A DNA stretch of 64,000 nucleotides from JAVVWB01 sp036652335 (GCA_036652335.1 JAVVWB010000002.1:1-64000); one strand, 5' to 3'; positions 45,386 through 54,178 are shown, counted from the stretch's first letter. Notes: a model not told the origin generated them from the sequence alone. Translations and numbers: made by a program.

Positions 45386-46027
45386 ATGAAAGTTGTTGCT
45401 TTGGTGCCAATTAAGATGAATAATACGCGTCTTCCTGGTAAAAACACCATGTTACTGAAGAATAAACCCCTAATTTCATATATATTGGATACATTACTAC
45501 AGTCAAAATACATTGATGATATCTATGTTTACTGTAGTAATGAGGAAATAAAAAAATATATTCCCAACAACATTATATATTTAAAAAGGGACATCAAGTT
45601 AGATAAAGATTCGACTAAAATAAATGATGTTATTAAGAGCTTTGTAAGTGATGTTTGTGCTGATGTTTATCTGCTGGCACATGCGACAGCTCCTTTTATA
45701 AAAATAGAAAACATAGACAAAGGCTTAAGAGCTATTTTAACTGGAAACTACGACAGTTCTTTAGCTGTAAAAAAACTACAATCTTTTATGTGGAACAAGA
45801 ATATGCCTAACTACGATTTGGATGATATTCCCAGAACGCAAGATATGGAACCTATTTTTATAGAAACCTGTGGCTTTTATGCGTTCTTAGATTCAGTTAT
45901 TAAAAAAGGACGACGAATTGGTGAAAAGCCATATTTCGTTGAAGTTGGGGATATTGAATCTATTGACATTGATAACAAAGACGATTTTGAATTTGCGTCA
46001 TTAATTCTTGAGGGGGTACTCAAATGA
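45386..46027 (+). CDS. Acylneuraminate cytidylyltransferase-like protein
   Basis: NeuA/KdsB-type enzymes activate 2-keto sugar acids as CMP-sugars. The 213-aa protein starts VALVPIKMNNTRLPGKN (nucleotide-binding RxxxK-like region) and has HATAPFI. No NeuB or NeuC gene lies nearby, so classical sialic acid is doubtful. GGAGG supports the ATG. It overlaps the aldolase gene by 4 bp, so the two probably act in one pathway. Confidence 0.85.
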   Translation: MKVVALVPIKMNNTRLPGKNTMLLKNKPLISYILDTLLQSKYIDDIYVYCSNEEIKKYIPNNIIYLKRDIKLDKDSTKINDVIKSFVSDVCADVYLLAHATAPFIKIENIDKGLRAILTGNYDSSLAVKKLQSFMWNKNMPNYDLDDIPRTQDMEPIFIETCGFYAFLDSVIKKGRRIGEKPYFVEVGDIESIDIDNKDDFEFASLILEGVLK

Positions 46028-47637
46028 AATCACTTGTGTTGGATTGTACCTTGCGTGATGGTGGTTACATTAACAATTGGTGTTTTGGAAATAAGTCAAT
46101 AAAAAAAATTACTGATAATCTTCTTAATGCAAAAATCGATATTATTGAATGTGGATTCTTGTCTGATATAAACTATGATAAAGACGTCTCTCTATTTTGT
46201 GAGATGTGGCAGATAGAGAAAATAATTCCGAGTCACACTGGAGATACTATCTTTGTAGCAATGTTGGCTCTGGGCGATAAGGAAATTGATTATGACAGAA
46301 TACCTGCATGCAATGGGTTGTCTATAACAGGCATTAGACTTACGTTTCACAAAAATGAGATAGAGAGAGCAAGAGAATTTGCTGTTAATTTGAAACAAAA
46401 GGGATATAAAGTCTTTATGCAACCTGTTGGTACAATGTCTTATACAGATTTAGAATTGTTGCATCTTGTAGATGTTGTTAATCAAATAAAACCGTTTGCT
46501 TTTTATATAGTTGATACGTTGGGCTGTATGTATAAGAATGAATTGCTTAAGATGTTTTATTTGGTTGACAATAATCTAAACCCAGATATCTATATAGGAT
46601 TTCACTCTCATAATAATTTGCAACTTTCTTTCTCTAATGCACAGGAATTAATAAAAATACAGAGCCGGCGCAACTTGATTGTTGACTCATCTCTTTATGG
46701 AATGGGGCGTGGTTCTGGAAATTTATGTACTGAATTAATTGCAGATTATATTAATTCATCTTTGCTTTACAAATACAATTTGACGCCTGTTTTAGAGTTG
46801 ATTGACGATATTATACGCCCCATATATAGCGTTTCCTCCTGGGGGTACTCAGTCCCATACTACTTAGCTGCCGTTAACAGATGTCATCCTAATTATGCAT
46901 CTTATTTAGTTAACAAACAGACGATATCAATGAATCAAATATCAGAGATATTGGAGAAGATTCCCCAAGAAGAACGTGATATTTATAATAAAAATTTAAT
47001 AGAAAATGTATACATAAATAACCAAAAGAACATTTTAAATGATAAAGATGCAAAAGATTTTATAGCAGACAAATTGTTGAATAAAGAAATTGTAATTTTA
47101 GCTCCAGGACATTCTCTTGTTGAATACGAAGATAGAATAAAGAGATATACAGAGAAAGAAAACACTCAGGTTATAACGATTAATTTTAGACCCAACAACT
47201 ACAGAAGTAATTTTGTTTTCTTAAGCAACCTTAAAAGAATGACAAACGTGGAGACATGGAAAGCTCTAACGATTGTAACTTCTAATTTGGGGATTAATTC
47301 TAATAAAACTTGCCTGTGTGTAGATTATGGTTCTCTTATTGATAGAAAATATGAAGAGTCAGATAATGCTGGGATGATGCTTATCCGTTTACTTAAATCA
47401 ATAGGAATAAAAAGCATAAAGATTGCAGGGTATGATGGCTTTGATAAAAATACAGAAATGAACTATGTGACTAGAGATATGATAAACAGTGTCTCAACCA
47501 ATGCATTTCAAGCTAAGAATGCATCAATACGTGAACAGCTGTTAGACATAATGCCAGAAATTGATATAAAATTTCTAACACCAAGTAAGTATTTATCAGA
47601 AGAAGAAAATGAAGAGATATCAAACAATATTATTTGA
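46024..47637 (+). CDS. HMGL-type aldolase fused to a DUF115-like domain
   Basis: The first ~300 residues of this 537-aa protein form an HMG-CoA lyase/DmpG-like TIM barrel: LDCTLRDGGY at the N-terminus and the metal-binding HxH in GFHSHNN. Such domains make or break C-C bonds with pyruvate or acetyl-CoA. The last ~190 residues (from VILAPGHSL) resemble the DUF115-like protein at 43102. Placement between a CMP-sugar synthetase and a HAD phosphatase suggests synthesis of an unusual ulosonic or sugar acid. Confidence 0.8.
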   Translation: MKSLVLDCTLRDGGYINNWCFGNKSIKKITDNLLNAKIDIIECGFLSDINYDKDVSLFCEMWQIEKIIPSHTGDTIFVAMLALGDKEIDYDRIPACNGLSITGIRLTFHKNEIERAREFAVNLKQKGYKVFMQPVGTMSYTDLELLHLVDVVNQIKPFAFYIVDTLGCMYKNELLKMFYLVDNNLNPDIYIGFHSHNNLQLSFSNAQELIKIQSRRNLIVDSSLYGMGRGSGNLCTELIADYINSSLLYKYNLTPVLELIDDIIRPIYSVSSWGYSVPYYLAAVNRCHPNYASYLVNKQTISMNQISEILEKIPQEERDIYNKNLIENVYINNQKNILNDKDAKDFIADKLLNKEIVILAPGHSLVEYEDRIKRYTEKENTQVITINFRPNNYRSNFVFLSNLKRMTNVETWKALTIVTSNLGINSNKTCLCVDYGSLIDRKYEESDNAGMMLIRLLKSIGIKSIKIAGYDGFDKNTEMNYVTRDMINSVSTNAFQAKNASIREQLLDIMPEIDIKFLTPSKYLSEEENEEISNNII

Positions 47638-48271
47638 TTTTGACGGCACATTGGCGGATACATCGGAGGGAATTTTCAACTGTGTACGGTTCACACAGGA
47701 GAAAATGAAGTTGCGTGAGATTTCCCTTGAAGAGTATTTATCATTTGTTGGGCCACCAATGGAAGAGTCTTACTCTAGAGTTTTTGCCTTGTCAGCATGT
47801 GATAGTAAAAGAGCTGTTTCCTTTCATAAACAATATGGTGTTGAAAATGGCGCATTTGAGGTTTCATTGTATGGCTCAATTAAAAAACTTTTAAAATTGT
47901 TGAGAGAACAAAACAGGCAGATAGGAGTTGCCACACTAAAATTTCAAAAAACTACGGAAAAGATAATTTCTTTCCTGTCTATGTCTGACCTTTTTGATGT
48001 TGTCAAAGGTTCAGAAGGAATTCAAGAAGAAACAAAATCTTCTATAATAGATGCTTGTCTTCATGGATTACCCACGGGCACGGATTACGAGAGTGTCCTC
48101 GTTGGAGATAGTAAGTATGATGCTATTGGTGCAGCAGAAGTGGGCATTGATTTCATCGCTGTTACCTATGGTTTTGGTTTTAAAACAAAAGAGGAAGCAC
48201 AGCAATATGATTCAGTCTTTATAGCTGAAAGTGTAGATGATTTGATATCATTTTTTGGAGAACGTTGCTAG
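47609..48271 (+). CDS. HAD-family phosphatase (Gph/PgmB-like)
   Basis: The 220-aa protein has the nucleophile motif FDFDGTLADT, a helical cap, a Thr in VATLKFQ and the VGDSKYDAIGA acidic motif. It would dephosphorylate a sugar phosphate, by analogy with KdsC or the sialic acid 9-phosphatase. It overlaps the aldolase gene by 29 bp and is last in the NeuA-like/aldolase/HAD set. Confidence 0.87.
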   Translation: MKRYQTILFDFDGTLADTSEGIFNCVRFTQEKMKLREISLEEYLSFVGPPMEESYSRVFALSACDSKRAVSFHKQYGVENGAFEVSLYGSIKKLLKLLREQNRQIGVATLKFQKTTEKIISFLSMSDLFDVVKGSEGIQEETKSSIIDACLHGLPTGTDYESVLVGDSKYDAIGAAEVGIDFIAVTYGFGFKTKEEAQQYDSVFIAESVDDLISFFGERC

Positions 48272-48325
48272 CTTCCCTAATATCCAAACATTTTACGGTT
48301 TGATCTGTGACTTGAAATACCACTT

Positions 48326-49586
48326 ACCCACAGAACAATAAAAGAATTTAAAGAAGAGAGCTGTTAGTAATGGAGCAAAAAGATATGAGAGTAATCCCAT
48401 TTTCACCACCCGACATCACAGATGAAGAAATAGCGGAAGTTACTAAGGTACTAAAATCTGGATGGATAACAACTGGACCTGAAACAAAAAAGTTTGAAGA
48501 AGAAATCGCAACTTTCATAGGTGTTGATAAAGCCATTTGCTTAAATTCAGCCACAGCTGCAATGGAAATGACTCTCAGAGTCCTAGGCATCGGTGAGGGT
48601 GATGAAGTAATCACATCTGCATACACATACACAGCTAGTGCCTCTGTTATAGACCACGTCGGGGCAAAAATTATTCTAGTAGACACACAGCCAAATTCAA
48701 TTGAGATGGATTATGATAAATTAAAATCAGCGATAACAGAAAAGACAAAAGTAATCATTCCTGTAGACTTAGCAGGGAAAATGTGTGATTATGACAAGAT
48801 TTTTGAGATTATAGAAAGCAAAAAAACTTTATTTAAGGCAAATAATGAAATTCAGTCTAAATATGAACGAATAATTATTCTTGCTGATGCAGCTCATGCG
48901 TTTGGGGCAAAACAAAAAGGCAAAAACTGTGGTCAAATTGCAGACTTTACCTCATTCTCTTTTCATGCCGTAAAAAACCTAACAACAGCAGAAGGTGGAG
49001 CTGTTGTCTGGAGAAATGTGGAAGGAATAAACAACGAAGAACTATATAAGCAATACATGCTACTTAGCTTGCATGGTCAATCGAAAGATGCCCTTGCAAA
49101 AACAGATATAGAAGGATCGTGGGAGTATGATATTGTAAGTCCAGCTTTTAAATGTAATATGACAGATATTATGGCCGCAATTGGTTCTGTTCAGTTGCAT
49201 CGCTATCCTGAATTACTCAAAAGAAGAAAAGAAATAATATCTAAATACAACAAAGCTATGGACAAACTTGGTATTGAGTACATACATCACTATACAGAAG
49301 ATAATACATCTACAGGACACCTCTATATTACAAGAGTACCTAACATTACACTAGAACAGAGAAACGAAATAATTATAAAAATGGCAGAAAACGGAATTGC
49401 TACAAATGTCCACTATAAGCCATTGCCACTTCTAACAGCATATAAAAATTTAGATTTTGACATAAAAGACTATCCGAATGCATATAATTTCTATAAGAAC
49501 GAAATAACACTGCCATTACATACCTTACTAAGTGATGAAGATGTAGAGTATGTAATAGAGATATATACTGACATAATAAACGAAAT
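48326..49586 (+). repeat. 1,261-bp direct repeat, copy 2
   Basis: This is an apparently perfect copy of 17137-18397 in the same orientation, 31,189 bp downstream. It carries 44 bp of upstream sequence, including the last bases of the dehydratase gene and the ribosome-binding site. It ends near the last codons of the aminotransferase gene. Confidence 0.95.
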
Positions 49587-49605
49587 TTTTCTTATTATTT
49601 CATGA
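48370..49605 (+). CDS. DegT-family sugar aminotransferase (copy 2)
   Basis: The 411-aa protein is identical to the product at 17181 over 405 residues; the final residues change from MRSSK to IFLIIS where the repeat ends. All catalytic residues are kept, so it should be active. Unlike copy 1 it is not preceded by a dehydratase or followed by a phosphoglycosyl transferase. The polymerase paralogue follows 16 bp later. It is most simply a recent duplication or recombination product. Confidence 0.92.
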   Translation: MEQKDMRVIPFSPPDITDEEIAEVTKVLKSGWITTGPETKKFEEEIATFIGVDKAICLNSATAAMEMTLRVLGIGEGDEVITSAYTYTASASVIDHVGAKIILVDTQPNSIEMDYDKLKSAITEKTKVIIPVDLAGKMCDYDKIFEIIESKKTLFKANNEIQSKYERIIILADAAHAFGAKQKGKNCGQIADFTSFSFHAVKNLTTAEGGAVVWRNVEGINNEELYKQYMLLSLHGQSKDALAKTDIEGSWEYDIVSPAFKCNMTDIMAAIGSVQLHRYPELLKRRKEIISKYNKAMDKLGIEYIHHYTEDNTSTGHLYITRVPNITLEQRNEIIIKMAENGIATNVHYKPLPLLTAYKNLDFDIKDYPNAYNFYKNEITLPLHTLLSDEDVEYVIEIYTDIINEIFLIIS

Positions 49606-49621
49606 TTGAAGGAAAGAGAAA

Positions 49622-50902
49622 ATGAAACAAAATCTAAATAAATTTATTTCAAGTATTAATCAGTACACACTAATTATATTGTATAAGGTTATTTTAGACG
49701 TGACATATGTAATGATAGAGGCAGACTATGTCTATAGATATTGTCACGTAATTTGTGAAATAAAGTATTTTAAGATTTTGCTGGGATATGTTCTTTATAT
49801 TCTTACGTTTAAATTGATAAAATCAGAAAAAGATGGGATTGCTTATTTATTTAGCTATACTTTTTTTGCGTTAGGACTTGCTCCTCTACTAACCTATTAT
49901 CAATTCTCAAATGTCTGTCAGCTTTGGATGGTTATAGTGCACGTTTTAGGGCTTGTGTTGATACACTTTGTATCGACGAGAGAGAATCGAGGAATTGAAA
50001 CATTCAAACAGGTCCATTATTGTTCTAACAATGTTTTTGTTTTTCTGACCTCATATTTAATTATTTTTACAATGTATGCTATAAACCGTTTTGGAATGCC
50101 CGTCTTTCATCTAATTGACTTAGAAGCTATTTCTCATATTAGGGCTACTGTCGGTTTATCGACGCTAGATTCCATTATTACAAACATAAGTTGTCGGGTA
50201 ATTATCCCATTGTCCATTATTATCTTCTGGAAGAGTGATAAATATGTAAATGCTTTGTATGCAGTTTTTGTACAGTTATATATTTATAGCGTAACAGGAT
50301 ATAAAACGTTTCTATTTATTCCTGTTGTGCTAGTTGGAGTTGCTTTGATTGAAAGGATAGATTTAAAAAGAATTGTTTTCTTAGGATTATCTGCCTTACT
50401 ACTTCTAGTAGATATTTTAGAGTCTGTATTTGCTTTGCACCTACCATATTTTCTAGTAGGAAATAGAGTTCTTTTTTTTCCGGCTCTAATAAAATGGTCA
50501 TATATGGATTTTTTTTCAAAAAACGAATTTATTTATTTTACTCAAAATAGTATTTCTAAAATATTAAGGATTCAAAGCAATTATCCTATTAATGTCCCTA
50601 ACCTTATAGGAGAAAAATACTTTAATAACTACGAAATGTGGACCAATACAGGGTTCATTTCTGAAGCATATTCAAATCTTGGAATTATTGGTGTTTTGTT
50701 TATATCACTTTCTATGGCAATGATTTTAAGAATAACATCTAGATATGTCGATTCCACTCATGGAAAGATGAAAAATGCTGTAATCGCGATGTATCTACTG
50801 TATTTTATTATGTTAAATGATGGAGCTCTTGTTTATACCCTCTTTTCAGGCGGGTTGATTGTTCTCATCACGCTTGTTATTTTTATAAATTTTAATGAAT
50901 GA
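49622..50902 (+). CDS. Wzy-like polymerase (copy 2)
   Basis: The 426-aa protein has about 10-12 membrane segments and is clearly related to the polymerase at 22552 through most of its length. Shared signposts are FFALG(or S)AP, VTGYKTFLFIP, NEFIYFTQN, NVPNLIGEKYF and EMWTNTGFI. GAAAGAGAA precedes the ATG. It may polymerise a second repeat unit or be an allelic alternative. Confidence 0.8.
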   Translation: MKQNLNKFISSINQYTLIILYKVILDVTYVMIEADYVYRYCHVICEIKYFKILLGYVLYILTFKLIKSEKDGIAYLFSYTFFALGLAPLLTYYQFSNVCQLWMVIVHVLGLVLIHFVSTRENRGIETFKQVHYCSNNVFVFLTSYLIIFTMYAINRFGMPVFHLIDLEAISHIRATVGLSTLDSIITNISCRVIIPLSIIIFWKSDKYVNALYAVFVQLYIYSVTGYKTFLFIPVVLVGVALIERIDLKRIVFLGLSALLLLVDILESVFALHLPYFLVGNRVLFFPALIKWSYMDFFSKNEFIYFTQNSISKILRIQSNYPINVPNLIGEKYFNNYEMWTNTGFISEAYSNLGIIGVLFISLSMAMILRITSRYVDSTHGKMKNAVIAMYLLYFIMLNDGALVYTLFSGGLIVLITLVIFINFNE

Positions 50903-51340
50903 GACTAATCTATCATCTATGTTATGCATTTTTACAAATGCCACAACAGTGGTGGTACTTTTTTAATAAAAGATTAAGTGAAACGAATAGAGATTGATAC
51001 TCGTGGTTATGTGATTCCCAAAATCATTTTAACTGGAGTCGTTGTCCGTGTTTATTGAAAGGCCTAGTGACCAAGATAAATGTAATGAGTATTCTTTTTT
51101 TAGGTTTCTATGCCCTATCTTATTTACTATACAAAGGGTTTCTATTGAACTTTCTTGAAATTTTAAGAACAACAAGCAAATTAATTATATTTAGTTAATG
51201 TATTCATATCTAGTCTCTCCGAGTCGTAAAACGGTATCTTTTTCTTTTGCTTGATAGATGCCTTTTCTGTTGATAGGAGCAACGAGTTGTTTTCTTGGAG
51301 ACGACGTATAAATTTTGTGATTGCTTTGTTCAAATTATGG
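50903..51340. other. Gap without a clear gene, possible decayed coding remnant
   Basis: No intact gene is visible. Short open stretches in different frames suggest decay: a peptide with IEIDTRGYVIPKIILTG near 50985-51050, and a hydrophobic 37-codon frame from 51085 to 51198 (YALSYLLYKGFLLNFLEIL). I cannot assign either to a family, and both could be chance. Confidence 0.35.
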
Positions 51341-51346
51341 TATAAT
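51338..51346 (+). promoter_or_regulatory. Extended -10 promoter of the LicC-LicA fusion gene
   Basis: TGGTATAAT is a perfect -10 with the TGn extension, about 30 bp before the start codon. A matching -35 is not obvious. It suggests separate transcription of the choline gene. Confidence 0.6.
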
Positions 51347-51375
51347 AATTAAAAAAATGAACGGAGTGAATTTTT

Positions 51376-53154
51376 ATGTTAACTAAAATTGAATTTGATA
51401 TTTTATATAGGATTATGAAAAATGAAACAAAAGAAGTTACACAGAGAGGATTGTCCGAATTTTTAGGTGTATCTTTAGGGAAAATTAATTCTGCTATTAA
51501 ATCACTGTATCAAGATGGATTTCTAAGTGGCTATTCTATAACCGCAAAAGGAGTAGATTTGTTGCTTCCATATAAAGTAGATAACGCAGTTATTATGGCA
51601 GCAGGGCTCTCTTCTCGTTTTGCGCCTTTATCATATGAGAAGCCCAAAGGGTTATATGAAGTCAAAGGAGAAGTCTTGATTGAACGTCAGATTCGACAGC
51701 TAAAAGAAGTTGGCATCAACGATATCTATATTGTAGTGGGTTATATGAAAGAAAAGTTCTTTTATTTGGAAGATAAATTTGGTGTAAAAATTATAGTCAA
51801 TGAAGATTATTATAAGTATAACAATTCATCAACTCTTTATTTGGTGAAAGATTTCCTCAAAAACACTTTTATTTGTTCATCAGATAACTATTTTTCAGAA
51901 AACGTTTTTGAAAACTATATTTATGATTCTTACTATTCAGCTGTTTACTCTGAAGGCAAAACTTCGGAATATTGTTTGACGTTTGGAAAGAATGAACTCA
52001 TCAAGTCTGTTTCAATTGGTGGAGAAGACCAATGGTATATGTTGGGGCATGTTTATTTTTCAAGGACTTTTTCAGATAAATTTGTCCCATTATTGGAAGA
52101 TGTATATTCTGTCTCAGGCGACACAGAAGACAAGACAAAGTTATGGGAAGATTTATACATGAGGAATATAAAAACACTCCGTATGTATATTAGAAAATAT
52201 AGCAATGATACTATTTTTGAGTTTGATTCTCTTGATGAATTAAGAGAGTTTGACGCAAATTATATAGATAATGCTGATAGTGAAATTATGAGGAACATTG
52301 CAAAGGTCCTCAACTGTGAAACGAAAGAAATCCGTGATATAAAACCAATAAAAGCTGGTTTGACCAACGTTTCTTTCAAGTTTGACTGTAAAGGAAAGTC
52401 CTATGTTTACCGGCATCCGGGTAAAGGTACAGAACGGTATATCTCTAGGAAAAGTGAAGCTTACTCTATGCAGATAGCGAAAGAATTAGGTCTAGATGGT
52501 ACTTTTATATATATGGATGCAAATGCTGGATGGAAGATTTCCTCATATTTAGATAACTGTAGAGAAATGGATTATCACAATGATAATGATATTGATCAAG
52601 CTCTTTCTTTAATAAGGACACTCCACAAAGCGAAGATACATTCGAACTGGGATTTTGATATATGGAGCAAGACAAATGATTTTGTTAAAAGAGTCTCAGA
52701 AGTTTCTAATAGAATGGATTTCAAAGATTTTGATGAATTGTATTCTTTGATGGAAAAGGTATATAAGAAAACGGAAGAAGACAAATTCCCTAAGATTTTG
52801 TGCCATTGTGACTCTTATAGTCCTAACTTTATAACAAATGATAAGCAGATGAACTTAATAGATTGGGAATATTCTGGAAATGATGATCCTGGAAGTGATT
52901 TGGGCACGTTCATATGTTGTTCCGACTATACTTATGAAGAGGCTCTTAATGTACTTAATTTGTATTTTGAGAGGGAGCTTACTTATGAGGAACTGCGTCA
53001 CTTTATAGGTTATATCGCTATTGCATCCTATTATTGGTTTGTGTGGGCTATATATCAGGAGAGTATAGGTTCAAAAGTTGGTGAATATCTATACTTATGG
53101 TATAAGAATTCCAAAGATTACGGAAGAAAAGCATTAAGTATGTATGAGAATTAA
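51376..53154 (+). CDS. HTH - LicC-like cytidylyltransferase - LicA-like choline kinase fusion
   Basis: This 592-aa protein joins three parts. Residues 1-65 form a winged-helix-like DNA-binding domain (QRGLSEFLGVSLGKIN). Residues 70-300 form a nucleotidyltransferase with VIMAAGLSSRFAPLSYEKP, as in CTP:phosphocholine cytidylyltransferase. Residues 310-590 form a choline-kinase-type domain with LCHCDSYSPNF and LIDWEYSGNDD. It should make CDP-choline from choline for LicD (28370). CGGAGTG precedes the ATG. The HTH may give self-regulation. Confidence 0.9.
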   Translation: MLTKIEFDILYRIMKNETKEVTQRGLSEFLGVSLGKINSAIKSLYQDGFLSGYSITAKGVDLLLPYKVDNAVIMAAGLSSRFAPLSYEKPKGLYEVKGEVLIERQIRQLKEVGINDIYIVVGYMKEKFFYLEDKFGVKIIVNEDYYKYNNSSTLYLVKDFLKNTFICSSDNYFSENVFENYIYDSYYSAVYSEGKTSEYCLTFGKNELIKSVSIGGEDQWYMLGHVYFSRTFSDKFVPLLEDVYSVSGDTEDKTKLWEDLYMRNIKTLRMYIRKYSNDTIFEFDSLDELREFDANYIDNADSEIMRNIAKVLNCETKEIRDIKPIKAGLTNVSFKFDCKGKSYVYRHPGKGTERYISRKSEAYSMQIAKELGLDGTFIYMDANAGWKISSYLDNCREMDYHNDNDIDQALSLIRTLHKAKIHSNWDFDIWSKTNDFVKRVSEVSNRMDFKDFDELYSLMEKVYKKTEEDKFPKILCHCDSYSPNFITNDKQMNLIDWEYSGNDDPGSDLGTFICCSDYTYEEALNVLNLYFERELTYEELRHFIGYIAIASYYWFVWAIYQESIGSKVGEYLYLWYKNSKDYGRKALSMYEN

Positions 53155-53156
53155 TC

Positions 53157-53195
53157 AAAATAGAGGATAGACTCTTGTCTCTCCTCTATTTTATT
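53157..53195. terminator. Bidirectional terminator between convergent genes
   Basis: AAAATAGAGGA pairs with TCCTCTATTTT (53182-53192), giving A and T runs on both sides. It serves the LicC-LicA gene on the plus strand and overlaps the end of the YdcF-like gene on the minus strand. Confidence 0.8.
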
Positions 53196-53938
53196 ATTTT
53201 ATTCACACCTATTCCTATCCATTCTCTTATCCCAAGGCAAGAGGTCATGAAAGAGCTTGAATCAGGATAGAGGTAGAATGTTCCTTTATATATGGGATCT
53301 GTTAATCTTCCACTCGGGTAGGGAATTATGGTGTTCTTTTCTAAATATTGTTTTGCTAATTTTTCAGAACGTGATAGGTGGAAAGCATTTGTTACCACTA
53401 TCACGTTTTGTTCATTTGGAACAATTTGTGCAATGTATTTGAAGTTTTCTTTTGTTGTGCGAGATTGTTCTTCTAGTATTACTTTTCCTGTATATCCCAT
53501 TTCTTTTGCTGCTTTTGCCATTATTTGTGCTTCTGTTGTTTTGCCTACTCCATATACATTTCCACCGGAAAATATTATCGGTGCCTTTATTTGTTTTGCA
53601 ATCTTTACAGCGGTAAAGACTCTTTCTAGAGCAAGAGCTGCAGGCTGTACGGGTTTACCATTTTTGTCATAAGAAGACCCTCCGCCAAGGCATACTATAT
53701 ATGTATTAGATGTTGGCAAAGTTTTTGGAATGTCGTATTTGTCTTCAATCTTTCCTGTTACGTTATAAGCTCCGTAAGGTGTGCTAATAAACCATATGGG
53801 AACAGAAGTTAGTAGAAGAAAGAAAGCAAGGATTTTCTTCCGTGGTTTCCTGTATGAGAGTATTGCCATAAGTATTAAAAGTGGGATTAGTAGCCCAGGT
53901 GGAGCTATTATGCTCCCTATTAGTTTGTAAAGTAACAT
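53186..53938 (-). CDS. YdcF/ElyC/SanA-family (DUF218) envelope protein
   Basis: The 250-aa protein has two N-terminal membrane helices (about residues 10-28 and 35-52) and a periplasmic DUF218 domain. Visible motifs are VCLGGGSSYDKNGK, FSGGNVYGVGKTTEA, EEQSRTTKEN and TNAFHLSRS. ElyC-type proteins affect envelope polymer assembly and undecaprenyl-phosphate use; the exact reaction is unknown. An element A copy lies about 200 bp upstream on the same strand. Confidence 0.88.
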   Translation of the reverse strand: MLLYKLIGSIIAPPGLLIPLLILMAILSYRKPRKKILAFFLLLTSVPIWFISTPYGAYNVTGKIEDKYDIPKTLPTSNTYIVCLGGGSSYDKNGKPVQPAALALERVFTAVKIAKQIKAPIIFSGGNVYGVGKTTEAQIMAKAAKEMGYTGKVILEEQSRTTKENFKYIAQIVPNEQNVIVVTNAFHLSRSEKLAKQYLEKNTIIPYPSGRLTDPIYKGTFYLYPDSSSFMTSCLGIREWIGIGVNKIIK

Positions 53939-53999
53939 TCTTCTCCCCCTATGTTTTTAAGTAAAAATTTTAGAAGTCAATATTTTTTAAAAGTATGTG

Positions 54000-54072
54000 C
54001 AGTTTGTCGTATCAATTATACGCCGTCGGTTCTCAAAATCACAAGTTAGGTTGTGATAGATACTTATTGGCA
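54000..54072. repeat. Element B degenerate copy
   Basis: CGTAT (54008-54012), a 5-nt loop and ATACG (54018-54022) form the inner stem. It is followed by TTCTCAAAATCACAAG and GGTTGTGATAGATA, a diverged form of the right arm in copy 1. Confidence 0.6.
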
Positions 54073-54140
54073 ATAGAAATATGTCGCATGTTAAAAAGTA
54101 AGATAGTGGATAGAAAAACGTAAAAACAAAACCAAAGGCA

Positions 54141-54178
54141 AAGCCGCTGGACACCGCATTACTACCTGCGGTGAGACG
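54141..54178 (-). repeat. Element A copy 5
   Basis: Read on the minus strand this is CACCGCA, an 8-nt loop, TGCGGTG and TCCAGCGGCTT. It therefore points toward the YdcF-like gene, about 200 bp away. Confidence 0.8.

Noticed and set aside
45386..46027. Calling a sialic acid (Neu5Ac) pathway
   Set aside because: Only a NeuA-like gene is present; NeuB and NeuC homologues are not in the window.
17137..49586. An insertion sequence as the cause of the 1.26-kb duplication
   Set aside because: The repeat contains only the aminotransferase gene, with no transposase and no terminal inverted repeats.
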